62,209 nucleotides of DNA, taken from contig VGZJ01000004.1 of NCBI GenBank assembly GCA_016872595.1, positions 1 through 62,209 of the forward strand, in the 5' to 3' direction. Every line of letters starts with the position of its first letter. Within the stretch, counting starts at the first letter, position 1. This stretch comes from Planctomycetota bacterium. GTDB taxonomy: Bacteria > Planctomycetota > Planctomycetia > Gemmatales > Gemmataceae. Shown one piece after another: positions 8,806-15,703 of this stretch. The notes under the pieces were generated by a model, which saw only the letters and a list, made by a program, of their open reading frames with translations, was not told the origin of the DNA and ran no database searches. The translations under genes were made by a program, and so were the position numbers.

Positions 8806-9417
8806 ATGTCCCAATCGCGCAGCGCGAGTCGCCGCGACTCACACGACGCCCCGGCGTCCGATCCCGACCTGCTCCGCCGCTGGCACGAACAGCGGTGCAA
8901 CGCCTCCTTCGACGAGTTGTCCGCCCGCCTCACGCCGCCGCTGGTGACCGCGGCCCGCGCGACGCGCGCCGAGGACCCCGAAGGGGTCGCCCAAGAAGCG
9001 CTGACGCGCCTCACCGAGCGCGTCGGCGACCTGTTGGCGAGCAACGCCAACAGCGGGCCGGACTGGGTCCGCAGCTGGGCCGTGAGGGTCGGCGTGAACG
9101 AGGCCATCGACCAACGGCGGAAGCGCCGCCCCAGTACCGCGAACCAAGAGGTTCTGGCCGCGCATCCCGACCGCTCCGACACCCCCGCACTCGACGAGTT
9201 GATCCGCGCCGAAGAAGTGGACGCGCTCGCCGCGTGCCTCCAAGCGCTGCCCGAACCGCTGCGCCAGTACGTGCTGCTGCACTTCGGGAACGAGATGACG
9301 CAGAAGCAGATCGGCGTGCTGTTCAACGTCTCGCAGGGGGCGGTTTCGCAGCGCCTGAAGACCGGCCGCGCGCGCCTGACGGCGTGCATGGACCGCAAGT
9401 TCCCCACCCACTCCTAA
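8806..9417 (+). CDS. RNA polymerase sigma factor, ECF/sigma-70 family
   Basis: This 203-residue protein has a sigma region 2-like segment (about residues 20-110, with PEGVAQEALTRL and the basic helix NEAIDQRRKRR) and a clear region 4 helix-turn-helix (about 140-195: LPEPLRQYVLLHF, MTQKQIGVLFNVSQGAVSQR). It would direct RNA polymerase to a specific promoter set. The next gene starts 14 bases after its stop and encodes a second sigma-like protein with an anti-sigma type zinc motif, so the two probably form one regulatory unit. The start at 8806 (MSQSRSASRR) has no strong Shine-Dalgarno sequence. Confidence 0.85.
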   Translation: MSQSRSASRRDSHDAPASDPDLLRRWHEQRCNASFDELSARLTPPLVTAARATRAEDPEGVAQEALTRLTERVGDLLASNANSGPDWVRSWAVRVGVNEAIDQRRKRRPSTANQEVLAAHPDRSDTPALDELIRAEEVDALAACLQALPEPLRQYVLLHFGNEMTQKQIGVLFNVSQGAVSQRLKTGRARLTACMDRKFPTHS

Positions 9418-9431
9418 CCCACGAGGACGCC

Positions 9432-10250
9432 ATGACGACGACCAAGTTCGACGCGCTCCTCGCGGCCCTGCGGGCGCGGCTGCACGAGTTCCCCGGCCTG
9501 TGGCCGGCCCCGGAGGGCGGCGCGCTGCGGGCGTGCGTGCCCGTGGAGCGCCTGAGGCGCGCGGTCGATGACGCCGACTTCACCCCGGCCGAGACGCACC
9601 ACGTCGGGACGTGCGGCGCGTGCCGCCACACGTTCCAAGAACTGGTGGACGCGCTCGCGTGCGAGCCGGAACAGCCGGTCGCGGAGCCGCACCACGCGCA
9701 GACGGTGGAGCGCTGGGCCGACGAGGTGAAGCCGCAGGTGCTGGCCGCGGCCCGCGCACAGGCCGCGCGCTCGCGGTTGCCGCGCGACCCGCACCGTGAC
9801 GCCGACGCCTACAGCCACGCCCGCGAGCAGGTGCTGAAGCACGTCACGGGCGGGCGCGCCCGGTTCGATTCCGCCGACCACCTGCGGGCCTACATGCAGA
9901 TGACGGCCGCGCGGAAGGTGCTCGACTTCGCGCGGCGCGAGATCACCCGCAAGAAGTACGAGGGCCGGTACGAGCGCCCGGACCCGGCCCCCGACCGCAC
10001 GGAGTTGCTCGCCGCGATTCGCGCGACCGTGGAGACCTTCCCGGGCGCGACCCGCCGGCTGCTCGGGTTCGTGATGGACGACGTGCCGAAGAAGGAAATC
10101 GCCGCGCTGCTGGGGGTGCCGCTGGGCACGGCCTACACCCGCGTCGAGCGCGCGCTCGCGGACCTGCGGCGCGAACTGGACCGGCGCGGGATCACCCTTG
10201 AGGACGTAGTTTCCGTCCGCGCCCGCCTGGCCGAGGGGGCGGGGGATTAG
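9432..10250 (+). CDS. Sigma-factor-like protein with N-terminal zinc (ZAS-like) motif
   Basis: The 272-residue product begins at ATG 9432. Residues 57-64 contain His-x3-Cys-x2-Cys (HVGTCGAC), the zinc signature of ZAS-type anti-sigma factors. Further on, a region-2-like helix (HLRAYMQMTAARKVLDFARR, about 150-169) and a region 4 helix-turn-helix (KKEIAALLGVPLGTAYTRVERA, split about 220-241) are those of an ECF sigma factor. Zinc motif and sigma domains in one chain suggest self-inhibition or redox sensing; that is inference. It follows the sigma factor gene by 14 bases. Its last 59 bases overlap the end of the TIGR02996 gene on the other strand. Confidence 0.72.
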   Translation: MTTTKFDALLAALRARLHEFPGLWPAPEGGALRACVPVERLRRAVDDADFTPAETHHVGTCGACRHTFQELVDALACEPEQPVAEPHHAQTVERWADEVKPQVLAAARAQAARSRLPRDPHRDADAYSHAREQVLKHVTGGRARFDSADHLRAYMQMTAARKVLDFARREITRKKYEGRYERPDPAPDRTELLAAIRATVETFPGATRRLLGFVMDDVPKKEIAALLGVPLGTAYTRVERALADLRRELDRRGITLEDVVSVRARLAEGAGD

Positions 10251-10653
10251 TCTCTTCGGCCGGCGGCGCGAGCAGCTCGCGCCGCCGGTCTTCCGGGAGC
10301 AGCGCGAAGGCCCGCGCCGCGGCGTCCTCGACCTCGCGGCGCGTGTTCACGTTCGACCCCGTCGCCCGCGGCTTGAACGCGTCGTCCTGCGGGTCCAACC
10401 CCTCGATCAGATCGAACCAGTCCTTCGGGAGCGCGGCTTTCCCCGCACTCGTGTACCACGTCCACCACCACAGCTCGCCGGGCGGTTTGTCGCGCGTGCC
10501 GTGCGACGGGACGTGCCGCCGAACGCCGAGCGCGCGATAGCCCTCCGCGCGCGGGTCGCCGTGGTCTTGGAGCCAGTCCGCGAACACCAACCGCGTCTGC
10601 CAGTCCTTCGGGTTCGCGTCCAGCTTCGCCTGAAAGTCGTCCTCGGTGGTCAC
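10192..10653 (-). CDS. TIGR02996 domain protein
   Basis: This 153-residue product opens with the TIGR02996 signature: an acidic helix, NPKDWQTRLVFADWLQDHGD and then a Trp-rich segment (GELWWWTWYTSAG). The domain is common in Gemmata and some myxobacteria, often as an N-terminal companion of leucine-rich repeats; its function is unknown. Here no LRR follows, and the tail is Pro/Arg-rich. The gene starts 4 bases after the stop of the isomerase gene on the same strand, so they form an operon. Its 3' end overlaps the sigma-like gene tail to tail by 59 bases, so mutual antisense effects are possible. Confidence 0.8.
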   Translation of the reverse strand: MTTEDDFQAKLDANPKDWQTRLVFADWLQDHGDPRAEGYRALGVRRHVPSHGTRDKPPGELWWWTWYTSAGKAALPKDWFDLIEGLDPQDDAFKPRATGSNVNTRREVEDAAARAFALLPEDRRRELLAPPAEETNPPPPRPGGRGRKLRPQG

Positions 10654-10657
10654 GGGC

Positions 10658-11500
10658 TCACGCCTCCGCGAGGCACTCGCGCAGGAACCGGACGCCGTGC
10701 TCGATGTCGCGGAAGCGGTCGGCCTGTGTACCCACTTCGCGCTCGATGCACAGCGCGCCGCGGAACCCGACGCGCTTCAGCGCCTTCACGAACGCCTTGG
10801 TGTTCGTCTGCCCGCGGCCGAGCGGCACCTCTTCGCCCCACGTCCCCTTCACGGTCGGCCGGTTGGCGTCCTTGAGGTGAACACTGCGGATGTCCGGGGC
10901 CAGCAGGTCGAGCACCGCAAGCGGGTCGTCCTTGTCGTAGAGCAGCATGTTCGCCGGGTCGAAGTTCACCTTCAGGTTCGGGGCGCGCAGCTCGTCGAGC
11001 GTGAGGCGAAGCAGCGCGGCCGACTCTTGCCCGGTCTCGAAGGCGACGACGACGCCCGCGGCCTTCGCGAGGTCCGCGACCTGCGCGAGCGTGTCGAGGA
11101 ACGGCTTCCGCGCCGCCGCGCCCGGTTCCGGGATGAACCCGGCGTGCAGCATGATGTCGGTGAGGCCGAGTTCCTTCGTGCGCGCCAGCCCCCACTTGAA
11201 CCGTTCGAGGCGCTCGGGGCGCGTGGCCGGGTCGCCGAACCCGCCGGTCTTCTCGATGGTCTGCGGCGTGGTGTAATCCTCGCCGGGGAACCCGAGCATC
11301 GCCCCGCTCATGCGGAACCCCGCGGCCCTCGCCACCGCGGGCAGCGCGTCGCCCTCGTCCCAACTCGCGTGGTGCGGGTCGCCGCACGCGAGTTGCACCA
11401 CGTCGACGCCGAGCCGGTCCATGAACTCTTTCAGTTCCGGCACGCTTGTGACTTGAAGAGACCAGCTACAGACGCCAATCGCGAGGGGTTCAATCGCCAT
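10658..11500 (-). CDS. Sugar phosphate isomerase/epimerase (xylose isomerase-like TIM barrel)
   Basis: This 280-residue protein of the AP-endonuclease-2/xylose-isomerase-like TIM-barrel superfamily has strands and metal-ligand motifs in order: VDVVQLACGDPHH (about 30-42), MLHAGFIPEPG, VVVAFETGQE (metal Glu near residue 155), NFDPANM (metal Asp), SVHLKDANRP (metal His) and a terminal CIEREVG (metal Glu). Such enzymes isomerise or epimerise small sugars or polyols, and the exact substrate cannot be read from sequence. It is first in an operon with the TIGR02996 gene and diverges from the MFS transporter gene at 11623. A second superfamily member flanks that transporter on the other side. Confidence 0.85.
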   Translation of the reverse strand: MAIEPLAIGVCSWSLQVTSVPELKEFMDRLGVDVVQLACGDPHHASWDEGDALPAVARAAGFRMSGAMLGFPGEDYTTPQTIEKTGGFGDPATRPERLERFKWGLARTKELGLTDIMLHAGFIPEPGAAARKPFLDTLAQVADLAKAAGVVVAFETGQESAALLRLTLDELRAPNLKVNFDPANMLLYDKDDPLAVLDLLAPDIRSVHLKDANRPTVKGTWGEEVPLGRGQTNTKAFVKALKRVGFRGALCIEREVGTQADRFRDIEHGVRFLRECLAEA

Positions 11501-11610
11501 GATGCCGCGCTCCGGGGAGGAATCGTCCGCGGCGATTGTAACGCGAACGCGGGCGCGCGGCGAGCGCGGAACCGGCCCGATGCGCGGTCGCTTTCCGCGC
11601 GGCGCGGGCG

Positions 11611-11622
11611 CATAATGTGGCC
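11611..11622 (+). promoter_or_regulatory. Candidate leaderless promoter (-10) of the MFS gene
   Basis: A CATAAT hexamer (11611-11616) ends 6 bases before the ATG at 11623, which would place the transcription start at or very near the A of the start codon. No Shine-Dalgarno-like sequence precedes this gene. The same spacing occurs before the FAD oxidoreductase at 20667. No clear -35 element is seen. Confidence 0.4.
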
Positions 11623-12873
11623 ATGACGCGCCCCGCCGACCAACCGCCCCCCTCGCTCGCCCGCACCGCGTGGCTCACCGTCGCGCTGCTCATGCCGGTC
11701 GCACTGCTCAACTACCTCGACCGGCAGATGCTCGCGTCGATGAAGCTCTCCGTGATGAAAGACGTGAGCGACATCGGCACCAACGAGAACTGGGGCTTCA
11801 TGCTCGGCCAGTTCAAGTGGGTGTACGCGCTGCTCAGCCCGATCGGGGGCTACGTCGCGGACCGGTTCAGCCGGCGCTTCACGATTTGCGGCAGCCTGTT
11901 CGTGTGGTCCGCGGTGACGTGGGCGACCGGGCAAATCACGACCTTCAACGGCCTGCTGTGGGCGCGTTCGCTCATGGGAATCAGCGAGGCGTTCTACATC
12001 CCGGCGGCGCTGGCGCTCATCACGGACTATCACCTCGGGAGTACCCGCTCGCGCGCCGTCGGCCTGCACCAGATGGCGATTTACTTCGGGGTGATCGCGG
12101 GCGGGTTCGGGGGCCACGTCGCGGACGCGCCGCAGTTGGGGTGGCGGTTCGCGTTCGCCGCGTGCGGGGTCGTCGGCATGGTGTACGCCGTACCGCTCGT
12201 GCTGTTGCTGCGGGACGCGCCGCATGCGACCGACGGCGGCGAGCGCGCGCCCCCGCTTACTGCGGCGCGCGAACTGGCGACGAACCTCTCGTTCCTGCTG
12301 CTGGTGCTGTACTTCACGCTGCCGGCGCTCGCGGGGTGGGTGGTGCGCGACTGGATGCCGGCGATCCTCGCGGAGCAGTTCGGGATCGGGCAGGGGAAGG
12401 CCGGCGTCGCGGCGACCCTATACTGGCAACTCGCGGCCATCGTCGGCGCGGTGCTGGGCGGGTGGCTCGCCGACCGGCGGATGCGCCACACGGCGCGCGG
12501 GCGCGTCCACGTGAGCGCGCTCGGCATGTGCCTGATCGTGCCCGCGATCTACGGGATCGGCAGCGCCGGCTCGCTCGCGGTCGCGGTCGGGTTCCTGATC
12601 TTGTTCGGGCTCGGCTGGGGCTTCTTCGACTGCAACAACATGCCCATTCTGGCGCAGATCGTGAAGCCGCACCTGCGCGCCACCGGGTACGGGGTGATGA
12701 ACTTCGTGAGCATCAGTTGCGGCGGGCTCGCGGACTGGGGGTTCGGGGCGCTGCGCGACGCGGGCGTGCCGCTGCGGGCCATCTTCGGTACGTTCGCCGG
12801 GGCCGCGGCGCTGTCGGTGGGGCTGGTACTGCTGATCCGCCCGCGCCGCGAGTGGGGCGCGGGCGCGCCGTAG
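11623..12873 (+). CDS. MFS transporter
   Basis: This 416-residue integral membrane protein has about 12 hydrophobic segments. The conserved MFS loop after helix 2 reads GGYVADRFSRRF (about 80-91), and an equivalent loop in the second half reads GGWLADRRMRHTARGR. An early NYLDRQ motif near residue 30 is typical of the ACS (anion:cation symporter)/spinster-like branches that carry organic anions or sugars. A GTG two codons upstream (11617) is an alternative start. Two TIM-barrel sugar isomerase/epimerase genes flank it, so uptake of a sugar or sugar acid for those enzymes is a reasonable guess. Its stop is 4 bases from the stop of the convergent epimerase gene. Confidence 0.87.
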   Translation: MTRPADQPPPSLARTAWLTVALLMPVALLNYLDRQMLASMKLSVMKDVSDIGTNENWGFMLGQFKWVYALLSPIGGYVADRFSRRFTICGSLFVWSAVTWATGQITTFNGLLWARSLMGISEAFYIPAALALITDYHLGSTRSRAVGLHQMAIYFGVIAGGFGGHVADAPQLGWRFAFAACGVVGMVYAVPLVLLLRDAPHATDGGERAPPLTAARELATNLSFLLLVLYFTLPALAGWVVRDWMPAILAEQFGIGQGKAGVAATLYWQLAAIVGAVLGGWLADRRMRHTARGRVHVSALGMCLIVPAIYGIGSAGSLAVAVGFLILFGLGWGFFDCNNMPILAQIVKPHLRATGYGVMNFVSISCGGLADWGFGALRDAGVPLRAIFGTFAGAAALSVGLVLLIRPRREWGAGAP

Positions 12874-12877
12874 GCGC

Positions 12878-13735
12878 TCACCCGCAGCACCCGCCGGTGC
12901 CGGCCAGTTGCTCCTTGATGAACTTGATGCCCTTCGTGTAGACGTCTTCCGGCGAGGGGAACAGGTCGCGCCAGACCTTCGTCGCGGCGGCGAGATCGGG
13001 TAGCGCGCGGCCGAACGCCTCGATCACCATCCACCCGTCGTACTTCACCTCGGCCAGCGTGCCGAACGCCGCGTCCCAATCGACCTGCCCCGTGCCCGGC
13101 GTGCCGCGGTCGTTCTCGCTGATGTGGACGTGCGCCAGCACCGGGGCCAGCGTCCGCACGGTCGCCGCCTGACTCTTCTCCTCGATGTGCGCGTGGAACG
13201 TGTCGTACATGGTCCGGAGGTTCGGGTGATCGACCATCTTCACCAGTTCCACGGCCTGCGCCGCGGTGGTTAGCAGGTAGCACTCGAAGCGGTTCAGGTA
13301 CTCGACGGCCATCATCAGGTTGGCGCTCTTGGCGAACTCGGCCGCGCCGCGGAGCACGTCGGCGGATCGCTTCTTCTCGTCGGCGGTCGGCCCGGCCCCG
13401 GAGAACTTGCCGATGGCCGAGTGGTACGGCCCGACGACCGTTTCCGAGCCGAGCGTGTGGTTGATCTCGACGACCTTCTTGAGCCAGTCCGCGGCCTTCT
13501 GGCGCGTCTCCGCGCTGTCGCTGATCGCGTTCGTCTCGTCGGTCAGAATGGTGACGGTAGTACACTTCAGGCCGAGCCGGTCGAGTTCGGCGCGGACGGC
13601 CTTGTAGTCGAGGGTCGGGTCGAATACGGGGATCTCGACGCCGTCGAACCCCGCGGCCTTGATCTTGGCCATTACGGAGAAATGCTCGGCCGTCACGCCG
13701 CCGGTCCAGAGCAACAGGTTCATACCGAGCTTCAT
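12878..13735 (-). CDS. D-tagatose/D-psicose 3-epimerase-like sugar epimerase
   Basis: The 285-residue product starts at the ATG at 13735 (MKLGMNLLLWTG). A frame extending upstream to 13912 adds 59 residues with no homology-like character. It matches the ketose 3-epimerase branch of the TIM-barrel superfamily: metal Glu in AVEYLNRFECYLL, Asp in MYDTFHAHIEE, His in HVHISENDRGTPGTG and Glu in MVIEAF. These four residues bind the divalent metal in characterised 3-epimerases. A Cys-rich C terminus (GGCCG) is unusual. It is convergent with the MFS transporter (4-base gap). Confidence 0.85.
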   Translation of the reverse strand: MKLGMNLLLWTGGVTAEHFSVMAKIKAAGFDGVEIPVFDPTLDYKAVRAELDRLGLKCTTVTILTDETNAISDSAETRQKAADWLKKVVEINHTLGSETVVGPYHSAIGKFSGAGPTADEKKRSADVLRGAAEFAKSANLMMAVEYLNRFECYLLTTAAQAVELVKMVDHPNLRTMYDTFHAHIEEKSQAATVRTLAPVLAHVHISENDRGTPGTGQVDWDAAFGTLAEVKYDGWMVIEAFGRALPDLAAATKVWRDLFPSPEDVYTKGIKFIKEQLAGTGGCCG

Positions 13736-13965
13736 GGGAGGTCTCCGAGCGAGCGGCGCGGCGTTAGCCCGCCGGTGGAAAGAGAATGGCGGCATTGTCG
13801 CGCAACAGCGCGCCCCCGGCAACGGGCAAATCGGGCATACTGTGGCGAACAACGGTGGGCCGGCGGCGCTTGGCTTCGGAACCGTAGGCTGTTCGTTCGT
13901 GCGCTCGCTCATATCTTGCTAACAAGTCCGCGCGTCCGCGGATCGTTCCCCTTTGGAGCTACACC

Positions 13966-14394
13966 GTGATTCGTTCGCTGCTGGTCGCCGCGCTCGCGGC
14001 CCTCGTGTTCGTGCCGTTCGCCACCGCCGCCGAGGAGCCGAAGAAGGAACCGGCGAAGGCCACCGTCGATCTGTTCGGCTCGGTCGAGGACGAGGCGCTG
14101 AAGAAGGACGCCCCGGAGAGCGGCGTCGTCGTGTCGCAGAAGGGCTGGGAGAAGTTGGCGAAGGCGTGGGGCATCAAGGACGCCCCGAAGGTCAACTTCG
14201 AGAAGGAACTGCTCGTCGTCGCCACGTCGGTGGGCAGCAAGCTGAACGTGAACGGCAAGGTGAACGACAAGGGCGATCTGATGGTGCTGGGCTTCGGCAC
14301 GCGCGACCTGCGCCCCGGGTTCCGGTACGCGATCAAGTCGGTCAGCCGCGAAGGGGTGAAGACGGTCGGCGGCAAGGCGCTGCCAAAGGAGTAA
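13966..14394 (+). CDS. Small secreted protein, tandem paralog 1
   Basis: A GTG start at 13966 is preceded by TTTGGAGC, giving 142 residues with a signal peptide (MIRSLLVAALAALVFVPFATAA). The mature part is Lys-rich and shows a repeated plan with the next gene: SGVVVSQKGWEKLAKAWGI, KDAPKV, KELLVVATSVGSK and a GFGTRDLRPGF turn. The two genes clearly arose by tandem duplication. The fold may be a small beta-protein of the protease-inhibitor type, but I recognise no named family. A hairpin follows at 14421-14442. Confidence 0.85.
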   Translation: MIRSLLVAALAALVFVPFATAAEEPKKEPAKATVDLFGSVEDEALKKDAPESGVVVSQKGWEKLAKAWGIKDAPKVNFEKELLVVATSVGSKLNVNGKVNDKGDLMVLGFGTRDLRPGFRYAIKSVSREGVKTVGGKALPKE

Positions 14395-14420
14395 GGCGTA
14401 ACAGGAGTGTCACTCGAAAA

Positions 14421-14442
14421 ACGGGAGCCGGGTGGCTCCCGT
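14421..14442 (+). terminator. Hairpin between tandem paralogs
   Basis: ACGGGAGCC (14421-14429) pairs perfectly with GGCTCCCGT (14434-14442) around a GGGT loop, 27 bases after the stop codon. The following run (CTGTGTTCTGT) is only moderately T-rich, so it is probably a partial terminator or an mRNA 3' stabiliser. Confidence 0.55.
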
Positions 14443-14484
14443 CTGTGTTCTGTCGCCCGCGTTCAACAAACCCTTGAGGATCAC

Positions 14485-14904
14485 ATGATCCGTTCGCTGC
14501 TGGTAGCCGCGCTCGCGGCCCTTGTTCTGGTTCCGTTTTCCGCCGCGGCCGCGGAACCGAAGGCCGACAAGCCCACCGTTGAGCTGGGCGGCGACATCAA
14601 AGACGAGGCGCTGCAAAAGAGCGCCCCGGCCAGCGGGGTGATCGCGTCGCAAAAGGAGTGGGACGCGCTCGCGAAGGCGTGGGGCATCAAGGACGCCCCG
14701 AAGGTGGACTTCGCCAAGGAACTGCTGATCGTGGGCACGTGGAAGGGCAGCTCGTTTAACGTGAACGCGAACGTGAAGGACGGCGACCTGAGCGTGAGCG
14801 GGTTCGGCACAAAGGACCTGCGCGACGGGTTCCGCTGGAAGGTGAAGTCGATCAAGCGGGACGGGATCAAGAGCGTGCAGGGCAAGCCGCTGCCGATGGC
14901 GTAA
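14485..14904 (+). CDS. Small secreted protein, tandem paralog 2
   Basis: This 139-residue product starts at ATG 14485, with GAGGA eight bases upstream. The signal peptide (MIRSLLVAALAALVLVPF) is nearly identical to that of the preceding gene. The mature protein keeps the same plan: SGVIASQKEWDALAKAWGI, KDAPKVDF, KELLIVGTWKG, GFGTKDLRDGF and KSIKRDGIKSV. Function is unknown. An earlier in-frame start at 14407 would put 26 non-signal residues, and the hairpin itself, into the protein, so it is rejected. Confidence 0.85.
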   Translation: MIRSLLVAALAALVLVPFSAAAAEPKADKPTVELGGDIKDEALQKSAPASGVIASQKEWDALAKAWGIKDAPKVDFAKELLIVGTWKGSSFNVNANVKDGDLSVSGFGTKDLRDGFRWKVKSIKRDGIKSVQGKPLPMA

Positions 14905-14924
14905 GGCCGGCAGGGGGGATTTCG

Positions 14925-14951
14925 CGCGGCCCGGCTGTCCACCGGGCCGCG
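14925..14951 (+). terminator. GC-rich hairpin after paralog 2
   Basis: CGCGGCCCGG (14925-14934) and CCGGGCCGCG (14942-14951) form a perfect 10-bp stem with a 7-nt loop, followed by GGCCTTCTATAG. It separates the secreted paralog from rpsU. The TATAGT at 14959-14964 just after it may be the -10 box of rpsU. Confidence 0.6.
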
Positions 14952-15019
14952 GGCCTTCTATAGTGGCAGGTACCCTCTAACCACAGAGCCGCGCGCCGGC
15001 TCGCTTCACGGGAGTCCGA

Positions 15020-15220
15020 ATGGGTCTGCGGATGCGCGTTCACGAGCGGGAACCGATTGGTGCCGCTCTCCGGCGGTTCAAGAAGTTGATCGAGCGCAGC
15101 GGCATGAAGGGCGAGCTGCGCGCGCACGAGTACTACGAGAAGCCGTGCGAGGCCCGCCGCCGCAAGGAGGCCCGCCGCAAGAACGCGATCCGCAAGGCCG
15201 CCAGCATGCCGCGCACCTGA
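15020..15220 (+). CDS. rpsU: 30S ribosomal protein bS21
   Basis: This 66-residue basic protein contains IGAALRRFKKLIERSGMKGE, then the conserved HEYYEKPCEARRRKEARRKN helix, as in bS21. It is part of the small ribosomal subunit platform and helps base pairing with the anti-Shine-Dalgarno end of 16S rRNA. The length is normal for the family. It is monocistronic: a hairpin precedes it and a 20-bp stem terminator follows. Confidence 0.95.
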   Translation: MGLRMRVHEREPIGAALRRFKKLIERSGMKGELRAHEYYEKPCEARRRKEARRKNAIRKAASMPRT

Positions 15221-15238
15221 GCGCGTCCGGAACGACCG

Positions 15239-15282
15239 AACCGCGCGCGGGCCGCACCTCCGGGTGCGGCCCGCGCGCGGTT
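15239..15282. terminator. Strong bidirectional terminator, 20-bp perfect stem
   Basis: Bases 15239-15258 and 15263-15282 are perfect reverse complements with a TCCG tetraloop. The stem starts AACCGCGCGCGGGCC and ends in TT. It lies between rpsU (plus) and the globin gene (minus), 18 and 25 bases from their stop codons, so it can serve both. Confidence 0.9.
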
Positions 15283-15307
15283 GTGCCTTCTGGAGCCGGC
15301 CTCCCCC

Positions 15308-15703
15308 TCACCCCTTCGTGACGATGTCGCCCTTCGTGCTCTCCACGATGGCGAACAGTTCCGCGCGCTCCGCGGCCGGCACCCCGAACGTGTCAAAGGT
15401 CGCGGTCAGGTCGGCGAGGAACACCTGCCACTCGCCCTCGGTGATGTCGAGGTGGGCGTGCGAGTCGCGCATCGTCTTGCCGGTGTACTTCTGCGGCCCG
15501 CCGGTCGCCCAGCACACCATCTCCGTGACGAGGTACTTGAACCCGGCGCGCGAGACGCGGTGGTGCGCCTCGTCCACCTTGGGGTTCGCGTTCAGCTTCG
15601 GGTCGTCCATGATCCGGTCGATGAAGTCGTCCACGACGGCGGCGACGGCGTACACCCCGCCGAGCCGCTCGTACAGGGATTTCACTTCGGGCGCGGTACT
15701 CAC
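15308..15703 (-). CDS. Group 1 truncated hemoglobin
   Basis: This 131-residue protein begins MSTAPEVKSLYERLGG. It shows the TrHb plan: YERLGG A/B turn, DDFIDRI B helix, PKLNANPK, FKYLVTEMVCWATGGPQKYTG in the E/EF region, and the proximal His in RDSHAHLDI. TrHb proteins bind heme and handle O2 or NO. At the position usually occupied by B10 Tyr (DDFY) this protein has Ile (DDFI), so ligand chemistry may differ. The start is a GTG overlapping the stop of the upstream DUF1501 gene (GTGA), so translation is coupled and it belongs to the PSCyt/DUF1501 operon. Confidence 0.9.
   Translation of the reverse strand: MSTAPEVKSLYERLGGVYAVAAVVDDFIDRIMDDPKLNANPKVDEAHHRVSRAGFKYLVTEMVCWATGGPQKYTGKTMRDSHAHLDITEGEWQVFLADLTATFDTFGVPAAERAELFAIVESTKGDIVTKG

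Noticed and set aside
8201-8842. Open frames of 143-213 codons on both strands of the 8.1-8.8 kb gap
   Set aside because: Arg/Ser/Gly-rich, no hydrophobic core or motif, and they overlap each other on opposite strands; typical of GC-rich non-coding DNA.
14959-14964. rpsU promoter with full -35/-10
   Set aside because: TATAGT is a fair -10, but the -35 position 17 bases upstream (TGTCCA) is a poor match and lies in the preceding hairpin; not listed as a separate promoter.
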